From Flavobacterium psychrophilum (GTDB lineage: Bacteria; Bacteroidota; Bacteroidia; Flavobacteriales; Flavobacteriaceae), in contig CAMDQL010000004.1 in assembly GCA_945905915.1 (NCBI GenBank), forward strand, positions 1-47,783: a DNA stretch of 47,783 nucleotides, given 5' to 3'. The notes beneath the pieces are model-generated. The model was not told the origin of the DNA and searched no databases. It saw only the letters and a program-made list of their open reading frames with translations. Shown piece by piece: positions 28,033 to 36,255 of the stretch. Numbering within the stretch: the first letter of the stretch is position 1; every line of letters starts with the position of its first letter. Position numbers and translations under genes: made by a program.

Positions 28033-29325
28033 ATGAAAAAATATATCGTTATTTTATTTATTTCTTTGTTTGGGTTTGCCCAACAAACACCGGCGCTAAA
28101 ACAAAGTAAAACCATTTTAATTCTTGGTGCTAAAGCGCATTTAGGAAATGGACAAGTTATTCAAAACAGTTTGATTTCCATAAAAAAGGGAAAAATTGCA
28201 ACCATTGGCGATGCAACAGTAATGAAAGTTGCAAAACACGACATAACAATCGATGCTAGTGGAAAACATGTTTATCCTGGATTCATTGCGCCTAACTCTA
28301 CCTTAGGATTAGTAGAAATTGATGCAGTAAGAGCTTCGGATGATGAAAGTGAAATTGGCGAATTCAATCCGCACGTAAGAAGTATTATCGCTTACAATGC
28401 AGAATCTAAATTAGTGGAAACTACACGTCCAAACGGAGTTTTATTAGCGCAAATTACGCCTAGAGGCGGAAGAATTGCTGGAACATCTTCAATCGTTCAA
28501 TTAGACGCTTGGAACTGGGAAGATGCTGCTGTAAAAACAAATGACGGCATTCACTTAAACTGGCCAAGAAGTTATTCAAGAGCTGGTTGGTGGGCTGAAC
28601 CAGGAGGCATCGAAATGAACAAAAATTACGATCCTCAAATAAAAGAAATTCAAGCTTATTTTGACAACGCGTTTGCTTATTTGGATAGTAAAAATGCTAA
28701 AAAAGATATTCCTTTTGAAGCAATGAAAGGGTTACAATCGGGTGAAAAAGCTTTGTATATTAATGCTAACGGTGAAAAAGAAATCATCGATGCCGTTTTA
28801 TTTAAAAAGAAAAACAAGATAAAAAAAATGGTGATTGTTGGCGGTTATTATGCCTTTAAAGCAGCAAATTTATTAAAAGAAAACGAAGTTGGAGTTTTAT
28901 TAAAAAGAGTTCATGATTTACCTTTGCTAGAAGATGAAGATGTGAATTTACCATACAAAAACGCAAAATTTTTAGTCGATGCTGGAGTTTTAGTTGCGTT
29001 GCAAAATGCCGGTGACATGGAACGTATGCAAACCCGAAACCTTCCTTTTTATGCAGGAACTTGTGCTGCATGGGGATTAACTAAAGAACAAGCCTTACAA
29101 TTAATCACTGGAAACTCGGCTAAACTTTTAGGAATTGACAACCAATATGGAACTTTAGAATCAGGCAAAAGTGCCACATTATTTATTTCGGAAGGAGATG
29201 CTTTGGATATGAAAACAAATTTGATTTCATTCGCTTTTATCGATGGAAGACAAATCAGTTTAGAAAGTCACCACACCGAATTATATGAGCGTTACAAAGG
29301 AAAGTTTGAACAACAAAAAAAATAG
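28033..29325 (+). CDS. exported amidohydrolase-like protein, metal site degenerate
   Basis: 430 residues; signal peptide MKKYIVILFISLFGFAQ. The fold is recognisable from the amidohydrolase edges (ASGKHVYPGFIAPNSTLGL near 75-93, and the C-terminal LITGNSAKLLGIDNQYGTLESGKSATLFI). The HxH after YPGFI is absent and the usual catalytic Asp region reads VALQNAGDMER. It is therefore probably not a standard metal hydrolase. One base separates it from the two-module protein, so the two are surely one operon; a partner or structural-subunit role is inferred. A hairpin terminator follows. Confidence 0.82.
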   Translation: MKKYIVILFISLFGFAQQTPALKQSKTILILGAKAHLGNGQVIQNSLISIKKGKIATIGDATVMKVAKHDITIDASGKHVYPGFIAPNSTLGLVEIDAVRASDDESEIGEFNPHVRSIIAYNAESKLVETTRPNGVLLAQITPRGGRIAGTSSIVQLDAWNWEDAAVKTNDGIHLNWPRSYSRAGWWAEPGGIEMNKNYDPQIKEIQAYFDNAFAYLDSKNAKKDIPFEAMKGLQSGEKALYINANGEKEIIDAVLFKKKNKIKKMVIVGGYYAFKAANLLKENEVGVLLKRVHDLPLLEDEDVNLPYKNAKFLVDAGVLVALQNAGDMERMQTRNLPFYAGTCAAWGLTKEQALQLITGNSAKLLGIDNQYGTLESGKSATLFISEGDALDMKTNLISFAFIDGRQISLESHHTELYERYKGKFEQQKK

Positions 29326-29326
29326 T

Positions 29327-29355
29327 CTTAGCCACAAAGTCTTAAAGCCACAAAG
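29327..29355. repeat. direct CCACAAAG repeats
   Basis: Two copies of GCCACAAAG (29331-29339 and 29347-29355) separated by TCTTAAA follow the amidohydrolase stop. The second copy makes the left arm of the terminator. An inverted, diverged copy of the same unit lies at 29427-29449. Confidence 0.65.
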
Positions 29356-29381
29356 AATTAAACAACTTTGTGGTTTTTTTT
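29348..29381 (+). terminator. terminator of the amidohydrolase operon, built from the repeat
   Basis: CCACAAAG, a 10-base loop and CTTTGTGG followed by eight T. The stem is made of the repeat unit found elsewhere in the window. Confidence 0.85.
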
Positions 29382-29407
29382 ATTAGAAATAATACCCAAC
29401 AAAACAA

Positions 29408-29415
29408 TATCTTTG
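29408..29415 (+). promoter_or_regulatory. -7 element for the SpoU methyltransferase gene
   Basis: TATCTTTG, an exact TAnnTTTG match, 50 bases before the ATG. No TTG is seen at the usual spacing upstream. Confidence 0.45.
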
Positions 29416-29426
29416 CAAAAATATTT

Positions 29427-29449
29427 CGTCTTAGTGCCTTCGTGGCTAA
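29427..29449. repeat. inverted diverged copy of the CCACAAAG unit
   Basis: CGTCTTAGTGCCTTCGTGGC and the next bases read on the other strand as TTAGCCACGAAGGCACTAAG, close to TTAGCCACAAAGTCTTAAAG at 29328. It lies in the leader of the methyltransferase gene. Confidence 0.55.
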
Positions 29450-29465
29450 TCTTGTGTCCTAAAAT

Positions 29466-30254
29466 ATGAAACAAATCACTTCGGTTCAAAATCCGTATAT
29501 CAAATCGTTAGTTCAATTACAAGAAAAAGCAAAAGTTCGAAAACAAACGGGCACTTTTTTAATTGAAGGACAACGCGAAATTGAATTGGCTGTAAAAGGA
29601 GGTTATGAAATAGAAACTATTTTAATCTGTACTGATTTAGTGCAACATTACGAAAATCTGAACATCCAAAAATCTGATCATCAACTCATCGAAATTTCAA
29701 AAGAAGTCTATCAAAAACTGGCTTATCGCGATACTACCGAAGGCATTTTAGCCATTGCTAAAACAAAATCATTATCCTTATCCAATTTAAAATTATCTAA
29801 AAATCCATTAATATTAGTTGGTGAATCATTAGAAAAACCTGGCAATGTTGGCGCCATTTTAAGAACAGCCGATGCTGCTAATGTTGACGCGGTTATTATC
29901 GCTAATCCAAAAAGTGATTTATACAATCCTAATATAGTTCGCTCCAGCGTAGGTTGTTTATTTACTCGCCAAATAGCTATGGGAACTACGGAAGAAGTGA
30001 TAGTTTATTTGAAAGCAAATAACATCAATATATATTCGGCAACGTTACAAGACTCAACCGAATATCATACACAAGACTTCACTACTCCCACTGCTTTGGT
30101 AGTTGGAACAGAAGCTACCGGTTTGTCTGAAAAATGGCGCGTCGAAAGCACTAAAAATATCATCATTCCGATGCAAGGCGAAATAGATTCTATGAATGTA
30201 TCGGTTGCAGCAGCCATATTGTTATTTGAAGCCAAACGTCAACGTGGCTTTTAG
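29466..30254 (+). CDS. TrmH/SpoU-family RNA 2'-O-methyltransferase
   Basis: 262 residues. The N-terminal substrate-binding domain (SVQNPYIKSLVQLQEKAKVRKQTGTFLIEGQRE) is followed by the SPOUT knot: VGESLEKPGNVGAILRTADAA near 120-140 (motif 1), a middle LVVGTEATGLS (motif 2) and MNVSVAAAILLFEAKRQR at the C-terminus (motif 3). Enzymes of this kind methylate a ribose 2'-OH in 23S rRNA or tRNA using SAM. The exact nucleotide cannot be assigned by eye, so no symbol is given. It stands between two terminated or promoted units and is probably monocistronic. Confidence 0.9.
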   Translation: MKQITSVQNPYIKSLVQLQEKAKVRKQTGTFLIEGQREIELAVKGGYEIETILICTDLVQHYENLNIQKSDHQLIEISKEVYQKLAYRDTTEGILAIAKTKSLSLSNLKLSKNPLILVGESLEKPGNVGAILRTADAANVDAVIIANPKSDLYNPNIVRSSVGCLFTRQIAMGTTEEVIVYLKANNINIYSATLQDSTEYHTQDFTTPTALVVGTEATGLSEKWRVESTKNIIIPMQGEIDSMNVSVAAAILLFEAKRQRGF

Positions 30255-30289
30255 TATATTTTCTTAACTCTTTTTTCTGTTTTCAAGAT

Positions 30290-30320
30290 TTGCATAATTA
30301 GAAAATATATCTTACTTTTA
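30290..30320 (+). promoter_or_regulatory. promoter of rel
   Basis: TTG (30290-30292), 20 bp, TACTTTTA (30313-30320), ending 18 bases before the ATG. The last -7 base departs from the consensus. Confidence 0.5.
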
Positions 30321-30338
30321 GTTGATTAAAGAAAAGGT

Positions 30339-32555
30339 ATGACTCCAATAGAATTAGAAGCCGAAAATAAAGCCATTGCACAAGAATATAAAGAACTACT
30401 TCGCATTAGCTATCAAACACTTACCAATGACGATAAAAAAATCATTCGTAAGGCTTTTGATGTTGCCGTTGATGCTCACAAAGACCAAAGAAGAAAATCG
30501 GGAGAAGCCTATATTTTTCATCCTATTGCCGTAGCAAAAATTGTAGCTCGAGATATTGGGTTAGGTGCTACTTCTATTGCTGCAGCTTTGATGCATGATG
30601 TAGTTGAAGATACTGACATTACCGTGCAAGACATGGAAAAAATGTTTAATCCAAAAATAGCTCAATTAGTTGAAGGATTAACAAAAATTTCCAAGGTTAA
30701 AACCGATCAAGAGATTTCAATGCAAGCGGAGAACTTCCGGAAAATGCTACTAACTTTGAATGATGACGTTCGTGTAATCTTAATCAAAATTGCCGATCGA
30801 TTACACAACATGCAAACCATGGGGAGTATGGCCGATTATAAACAAGCCAAAATTGCCTCAGAAACCTTATACATTTATGCCCCTCTTGCCCATCGCCTTG
30901 GACTATATAATATTAAAACACAGCTTGAAGATTTAGGGTTAAAATACACTGAACCTGTTGTTTATAATGATATTGTTAGTAAAATTAAGGAAACTAAAGA
31001 AGAGCAAGACGAATATATCAAAACGATTTCAGATGTTTTAAGTACTTCATTACAAGAAGAAGGAATTGAATTTACCATAAAAGGTCGACCCAAATCAATT
31101 TATTCAATTCGAAGAAAAATGAAAGTGCAAAGCGTTACTTTTGACGAAGTCTACGATAAATTTGCACTCCGAATTATCTACAAATCAAATCCACACGACG
31201 AAAAATTCATTGCTTGGAAAATTTATTCAGTCGTAACCGATCATTATAGACCCTCGCCGAGTAGACTACGTGATTGGATTTCATCACCAAAATCAACAGG
31301 TTATGAAGCGCTTCATATCACCGTTATGGGTCCAAAAGGGCGCTGGGTAGAAATTCAAGTGCGAAGCGAACGCATGGATGAAATTGCTGAAAAAGGATAT
31401 GCAGCACATTACAAATATAAAAATGGCGCTACCGAAGAACATGGATTAGAAATTTGGCTTAACCAACTAAAAGAAGCTCTTGAAAATTCGGCAAGTAATG
31501 CAGTTGATTTTGTAGAAGATTTTAAACTGAATTTGTATGCCAAAGAAATTTATGTTTTTACACCTAAAGGCGAAATTAAATCGCTGCCCAAAGGTGCTAC
31601 GTCGCTTGATTTTGCGTTTAGCATACACTCAGAAATTGGTGTAACAACAAGGGGAACAAAAGTTAACGGAAAATTAGTGCCGCTGAATTATGAACTAAAT
31701 AGTGGTGATCAAGTTGAAATTATTACATCGGTAAACCAAAAACCAACTTCGCAATGGCTTGATTATGTGACTACTTCAAGAGCAAAAAATAAAATTAAAA
31801 ATGTTCTAAACGAAAATACTAAAAAGATTGCCGAGGAAGGAAAAGAGCTATTAGAAAGGAAATTACGTCATCTTAAAATAACTCTGAATGAACAAACACT
31901 GAACGAACTTGTCAATTTTTTTAAATTACACACTAGTTTAGATTTATTCTACAGAGCTGGTATAGGAACCATTGAGAACCAGCAATTAAAAGATTTTGCA
32001 GCTCAAAAAAGCAATACGCTTGTTAATTTTTTCAAGAAAACAATAAAAAGAACACCCACTGCATCTTCAGAACAAGTTCGAAAAAATGAACTAAACAAGA
32101 AATTTGACCTGTTGGTTTTTGGAGTTGAGCAAAACAAACTAGACTACAAACTTTCCACTTGTTGTAATCCTATTCCGGGTGATGAAGTTTTTGGATTCAT
32201 TACTATAAACGAAGGAATTAAAGTACACAAAAAAGATTGTCCAAATGCCATCAGTTTACAATCAAACTATGCGTACCGAATCATTCAAACCAAATGGATT
32301 GACTCATCTCAAGAAGAATTTAAAGCAGTTTTAAGAATCACTGGTATGGATACTTTAGGTTTGACGAACGAACTGACCAAAGTAATCTCTAATCAAATGA
32401 ACGTGAACATTCAAAGCATTTCATTGAGTAGCGAAGCCGGTATATTTAAAGGGCAAGTAACTGTTGTTGTGCAAAATAATACCATTCTGAAAAAACTGAT
32501 CGACAACATCAGAAAAGTTGATGGAATTGATAAAATTACTAGGGTTTATAAATAA
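30339..32555 (+). CDS. rel: bifunctional (p)ppGpp synthetase/hydrolase Rel
   Basis: 738 residues, full-length Rel/SpoT. Order: HD hydrolase domain with H61, H86-D87 (LMHDVVEDT) and D153 (IADRLHNM); synthetase domain with GRPKSIYSIRRKM near 248 and GYEALHITV near 320; TGS domain near 400-460 (IYVFTPKGEIKSLPKGATSLDFAF); a conserved Cys/His segment (STCCNPIPGDEVFGFIT near 607); and a C-terminal ACT domain (about 660-738). The hydrolase residues are intact, so it should both make and degrade the alarmone in response to starvation. No second long Rel is seen in the window. Confidence 0.95.
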   Translation: MTPIELEAENKAIAQEYKELLRISYQTLTNDDKKIIRKAFDVAVDAHKDQRRKSGEAYIFHPIAVAKIVARDIGLGATSIAAALMHDVVEDTDITVQDMEKMFNPKIAQLVEGLTKISKVKTDQEISMQAENFRKMLLTLNDDVRVILIKIADRLHNMQTMGSMADYKQAKIASETLYIYAPLAHRLGLYNIKTQLEDLGLKYTEPVVYNDIVSKIKETKEEQDEYIKTISDVLSTSLQEEGIEFTIKGRPKSIYSIRRKMKVQSVTFDEVYDKFALRIIYKSNPHDEKFIAWKIYSVVTDHYRPSPSRLRDWISSPKSTGYEALHITVMGPKGRWVEIQVRSERMDEIAEKGYAAHYKYKNGATEEHGLEIWLNQLKEALENSASNAVDFVEDFKLNLYAKEIYVFTPKGEIKSLPKGATSLDFAFSIHSEIGVTTRGTKVNGKLVPLNYELNSGDQVEIITSVNQKPTSQWLDYVTTSRAKNKIKNVLNENTKKIAEEGKELLERKLRHLKITLNEQTLNELVNFFKLHTSLDLFYRAGIGTIENQQLKDFAAQKSNTLVNFFKKTIKRTPTASSEQVRKNELNKKFDLLVFGVEQNKLDYKLSTCCNPIPGDEVFGFITINEGIKVHKKDCPNAISLQSNYAYRIIQTKWIDSSQEEFKAVLRITGMDTLGLTNELTKVISNQMNVNIQSISLSSEAGIFKGQVTVVVQNNTILKKLIDNIRKVDGIDKITRVYK

Positions 32556-32638
32556 TAAATTGTTTTTAGTTTAAAATATTCTTAATAACTCTGTTCAAAA
32601 ATAGTTCTAATTTCTAAACTCTAAATTCTAAGTTTGAC

Positions 32639-32646
32639 TATCTTTG
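32639..32646 (+). promoter_or_regulatory. -7 element of fur
   Basis: TATCTTTG, an exact consensus match, 23 bases before the ATG at 32670. It lies inside the longest possible reading frame of fur and so argues for the downstream ATG as start. Confidence 0.55.
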
Positions 32647-32669
32647 CTTATATTTCATTTACCAAAGCA

Positions 32670-33104
32670 ATGGAAAACAAAAATCAGGAAATTGTAAAGA
32701 ATGTTTTTACCAACTATTTAGAAGAAAAAGCGCATCGGAAAACCCCCGAACGTTTTGCAATTCTTCAAGAAATTTACAATGCAACCGAGCATTTTGATAT
32801 TGAATCGTTGTACATCAAAATGAAAAATAAAAACTATCGGGTAAGTCGAGCTACATTATACAATACCATCGAACTTTTATTAGAATGTGGATTAGTGCGT
32901 CGTCATCAGTTTGGGCAAAATCAAGCACATTACGAAAAATCATACTTTGACAAACAACACGATCATATTATTCTTACCGATTCGGGCGAAGTAATCGAGT
33001 TTTGCGATCCAAGAATTCAACAAATAAAACTAACCATGGAAGAACTGTTTGGTATTAATATTCATACGCATTCGCTCTACTTTTATGGTACTAAAAAACA
33101 ATAA
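32670..33104 (+). CDS. fur: Fur-family transcriptional regulator
   Basis: 144 residues from ATG; an in-frame TTG 12 codons upstream overlaps the promoter and is rejected. A winged helix ([24 protein letters not shown] and [20 protein letters not shown], about 28-76) is followed by the dimerization/metal domain with the HxH of KQHDHI (H97, H99). The CxxC that binds structural zinc in most Fur proteins is replaced by LTDS (102-105), and only C73 and C112 remain. It lies 33 bases before purA and may be co-transcribed. The family represses iron-uptake genes with Fe(II); PerR- or Zur-like roles cannot be excluded. Confidence 0.88.
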   Translation: MENKNQEIVKNVFTNYLEEKAHRKTPERFAILQEIYNATEHFDIESLYIKMKNKNYRVSRATLYNTIELLLECGLVRRHQFGQNQAHYEKSYFDKQHDHIILTDSGEVIEFCDPRIQQIKLTMEELFGINIHTHSLYFYGTKKQ

Positions 33105-33137
33105 AAAAACTAACTACAAACAATAAATAAACAAATA

Positions 33138-34409
33138 ATGACTGTAGATTTACTACTCGGATTACAATGGGGAGATGAAGGAAAAGGAAAAATAGTTGAT
33201 GTTTTAACTTCAAAATACGATATCATTGCTCGTTTTCAAGGCGGACCAAACGCGGGACACACCTTGGAATTTGACGGAATCAAACATGTTTTAAGAACGA
33301 TACCTTCTGGTATTTTTCATAAAAACGCTATTAATATCATTGGAAACGGTGTTGTAATCGATCCTGTAGTTTTTCAAAAAGAAATTGAAGGTTTAGCTAA
33401 ATTTGACATGGATGTTACCGCTAGACTATTTATTTCTAGAAAAGCTCATTTAATTTTGCCAACCCATCGCTTGTTAGATGCTGCATCTGAAGCTTCAAAA
33501 GGAAAAGCAAAAATTGGCTCAACCTTGAAAGGAATTGGACCAACCTACATGGACAAAACAGGTAGAAACGGATTGCGTGTGGGTGATTTAGAATTAGAAG
33601 ATTTTAAACAACGTTATAGAGCACTAGCTGATAAACACGAAGCCATGATTGCTTTCTATGATGTTGATCTTCAATATGATTTAAAAGAAATGGAAGAAGA
33701 ATTTTTTGAAGCCGTAAAAGACTTGAAAAAATTAACTTTTATAGATAGTGAAGAATATTTAAACAAAGCCTTAAAAGAAGGAAAATCTATATTAGCCGAA
33801 GGAGCACAAGGCTCTTTATTAGATGTTGATTTTGGAACCTACCCTTTTGTAACTTCTTCAAACACTACTGCGGCTGGTGCTTGTACTGGCTTAGGAATTG
33901 CGCCTAACAAAGTAAAAGACGTTTTCGGAATTTTTAAAGCTTACACCACGCGTGTAGGTAGCGGTCCTTTTCCAACGGAAGATTTCGATGAAGCCGGACA
34001 AACCATGGCAAGTGTAGGTAATGAATTTGGTTCAGTAACTGGTCGTGCACGCCGTTGTGGTTGGTTAGACTTAGTAGCTTTAAAATATGCCGTTCAAGTT
34101 AATGGAGTTACGCAGTTATACATGATGAAAGGCGATGTACTTTCAGGATTTGAAAAGTTACAAGTTTGTACTGGATATAATTATAAAGGAAAAACAATCC
34201 AACATTTACCCTACAACATTGAGCCAGAAAATGTAACTCCAATATTTACCGAAATGAAAGGTTGGAAAGCAGACTTGACTGGTATGACAACCTATGATGA
34301 ATTACCAAAAGAATTGAAAACTTATATAGAATTTATTGAAACAGCTGTTGAAGTACCTATCAAAGTAGTTTCAGTTGGTCCTGACAGAAAACAAACTATT
34401 ACAAAATAA
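33138..34409 (+). CDS. purA: adenylosuccinate synthetase
   Basis: 423 residues, the usual length. It joins IMP and aspartate using GTP, the first committed step to AMP. Seen: GLQWGDEGKGK (8-18) with the catalytic Asp13, GGPNAGHT near 36-43 with the catalytic His, the GNGVVIDP segment near 68, EGAQGSLLDVDFGTYPFVTSS near 219, TRVGSGPFPTE near 272, and the C-terminal GPDRKQTI. It follows fur after 33 bases and ends at a strong terminator. Membership in one fur-purA transcript is likely but unproven. Confidence 0.97.
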   Translation: MTVDLLLGLQWGDEGKGKIVDVLTSKYDIIARFQGGPNAGHTLEFDGIKHVLRTIPSGIFHKNAINIIGNGVVIDPVVFQKEIEGLAKFDMDVTARLFISRKAHLILPTHRLLDAASEASKGKAKIGSTLKGIGPTYMDKTGRNGLRVGDLELEDFKQRYRALADKHEAMIAFYDVDLQYDLKEMEEEFFEAVKDLKKLTFIDSEEYLNKALKEGKSILAEGAQGSLLDVDFGTYPFVTSSNTTAAGACTGLGIAPNKVKDVFGIFKAYTTRVGSGPFPTEDFDEAGQTMASVGNEFGSVTGRARRCGWLDLVALKYAVQVNGVTQLYMMKGDVLSGFEKLQVCTGYNYKGKTIQHLPYNIEPENVTPIFTEMKGWKADLTGMTTYDELPKELKTYIEFIETAVEVPIKVVSVGPDRKQTITK

Positions 34410-34428
34410 TTTTTTTTTATTTTTTTTT

Positions 34429-34466
34429 AACTCGCTAAAACAGTAATTGTCTTAGCGAGTTTTTTC
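34429..34466 (+). terminator. terminator of purA
   Basis: AACTCGCTAA (34429-34438) pairs with TTAGCGAGTT (34452-34461), followed by a T-rich run. Two extra T-runs lie between the purA stop and the stem. Confidence 0.85.
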
Positions 34467-34572
34467 TTTTTTTACTATTTTGGATCACATCAAAAATAAA
34501 ACTGATAAAAAAAACTTAATAATCAACCGCTTTTCTAGTTTTTACTTAAATTTGACTCAAAATAAATGCATT

Positions 34573-36255
34573 TTGAAAAAAGCCTATTTCTTTATTACAT
34601 TTTTAGTAGTTTCAATAACCTTTTCTTACGCTCAAGAAAAGAAGAAAATCATCATTGAAAACTCTGATTTTATTGACATGAATCAAACCGAAATTCCAGG
34701 AGCAATTGTGTTTACCGGAAATGTTCGCGTTTTGCATAATGGGGTTAAAATAAATTGTAACAAAGCGTATCATTTTAAAGATGAAGAATATATTAAAGCT
34801 TTTGGAAATGTTCAAATCAATCAAGGCGACACTATTTTTTTGAACAGCAGGTATGCAGAGTATGATGCAAAAATCGAATTAGCTTATGCTACTGGCGAGG
34901 TATCAATGCGTTCACCCGAATCTACTTTAGTTACCGACACCGTTTATTTTGACAAAAAAAACCAACAAGCCTTTTATAATTCTTTTGGAACCATTCACAA
35001 TAAAGAAAACACACTAAAAAGTAAATCAGGCCGTTATTATGTAGATCAAAAAAAATACAAATTTACTACCGCTGTAACCGTAACTAATCCAAAATCAACC
35101 ATTAAAACCAATCATTTGGATTTTTATGAAAATTCGGGTCACGCTTATGTTTTTGGTCCTTCAACCATCACCAGCAAAGAAAATGTAATTTATACCGAAA
35201 ATGGATTTTATGATACAACGAATGATGTTGGGAAACTTACAAAAAATTCAAAAATCACCTACGATAATAAAATTATTGTAGGCGACGATTTGTATTATGA
35301 CCGAAAGAAAAATTACTCCAGAGGGATCAATAATGTTAAAATTACTGATACGGTCAATAAAGTAATTGCTACTGGCCATTTTGCCGAATTATATCGAAAT
35401 ATAGAAACCAAAAAAGATTCTATGATTTTAACCAAAAAAGCCTTGGTTAAAACCTTAGTTGAAAAAGACACCATGTTTATGCATGGCAAAAAAATTATCG
35501 TTTCCGGACCAAAGGAAAACCGAATTATACGAGCATTTAATAATGTTCGATTCTACAAAACCGATATGAGCGGTAAATGTGATTCGTTGCATTCAAGCAC
35601 AAAAAATGAATTGACTCAACTTATTGGCAAACCGATACTTTGGAATAACGAAAATCAAATGACTGGTGATGTTATGCACTTAATAGGCAACAACAAAACC
35701 GAACAATTAGATTCGTTAAAAGTGCTGAATAACGCATTTATCATTCAAAAAGATTCCCTAAGTCTCAACGGGTATAACCAAATTAAAGGGCAAAATTTGT
35801 ATGGAAAATTTATTGACCAAAAATTGAAAGAAATTGATGTTATTAAAAATGCTGAATCTATTTATTACATCTATAACGATAAAAATGAATTTGTAGGAAT
35901 TCGAAAATCAGTTTGTAGCCGAATCAATGCCGAAATGATTGAAAATAAGATTGAAACCATGACAGGTTTTAACAACGCAGAAAGTAATATTTATCCCGAA
36001 GATGAATTTCCCGAAAATGCTCGAAAGCTTAGAGGTTTTGTTTGGCGTGGCGATGAACGAATATTGTCCAAAGAGGATATTTTTCCTGCCGAAGAATTGG
36101 CATTAGATGAAAAAGCGAAATCAGAGTCAAAAAAGAAAGCGACCAAAGCAGAAAAGCCAATGGAGATTTTGAAAGAAACTTTGGAATACGATAAAAAAAA
36201 TCCAAAACCAAAAGATACAACAGTAAAACCTGTTAAATCAGAAAAGGTAAAGTAA
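34573..36255 (+). CDS. OstA/LptA-like exported protein
   Basis: About 560 residues if the TTG at 34573 is the start. That choice places a clean signal peptide (KKAYFFITFLVVSITFSYAQ) at the N-terminus. The frame stays open to another TTG at 34480, which would add 31 polar residues. The N-terminal third has OstA-type beta-repeats: GAIVFTGNVRVLHNGVKINCNKAYHF and YIKAFGNVQINQGDTIFLNSRYAEYD, continuing as YATGEVSMRSPESTLVTDTVYF. These resemble the LptA/LptD jelly-roll that carries LPS. The C-terminus is Lys-rich and low complexity. Probably helps move LPS through the periplasm, as an LptA-like bridge. The stop overlaps the next ATG (TAATG). Confidence 0.75.
   Translation: MKKAYFFITFLVVSITFSYAQEKKKIIIENSDFIDMNQTEIPGAIVFTGNVRVLHNGVKINCNKAYHFKDEEYIKAFGNVQINQGDTIFLNSRYAEYDAKIELAYATGEVSMRSPESTLVTDTVYFDKKNQQAFYNSFGTIHNKENTLKSKSGRYYVDQKKYKFTTAVTVTNPKSTIKTNHLDFYENSGHAYVFGPSTITSKENVIYTENGFYDTTNDVGKLTKNSKITYDNKIIVGDDLYYDRKKNYSRGINNVKITDTVNKVIATGHFAELYRNIETKKDSMILTKKALVKTLVEKDTMFMHGKKIIVSGPKENRIIRAFNNVRFYKTDMSGKCDSLHSSTKNELTQLIGKPILWNNENQMTGDVMHLIGNNKTEQLDSLKVLNNAFIIQKDSLSLNGYNQIKGQNLYGKFIDQKLKEIDVIKNAESIYYIYNDKNEFVGIRKSVCSRINAEMIENKIETMTGFNNAESNIYPEDEFPENARKLRGFVWRGDERILSKEDIFPAEELALDEKAKSESKKKATKAEKPMEILKETLEYDKKNPKPKDTTVKPVKSEKVK

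Noticed and set aside
34480..34572. N-terminal extension of the OstA-like protein from a TTG.
   Set aside because: It starts only about 15 bases past the purA terminator T-run and would bury the signal peptide; kept only as an alternative start.
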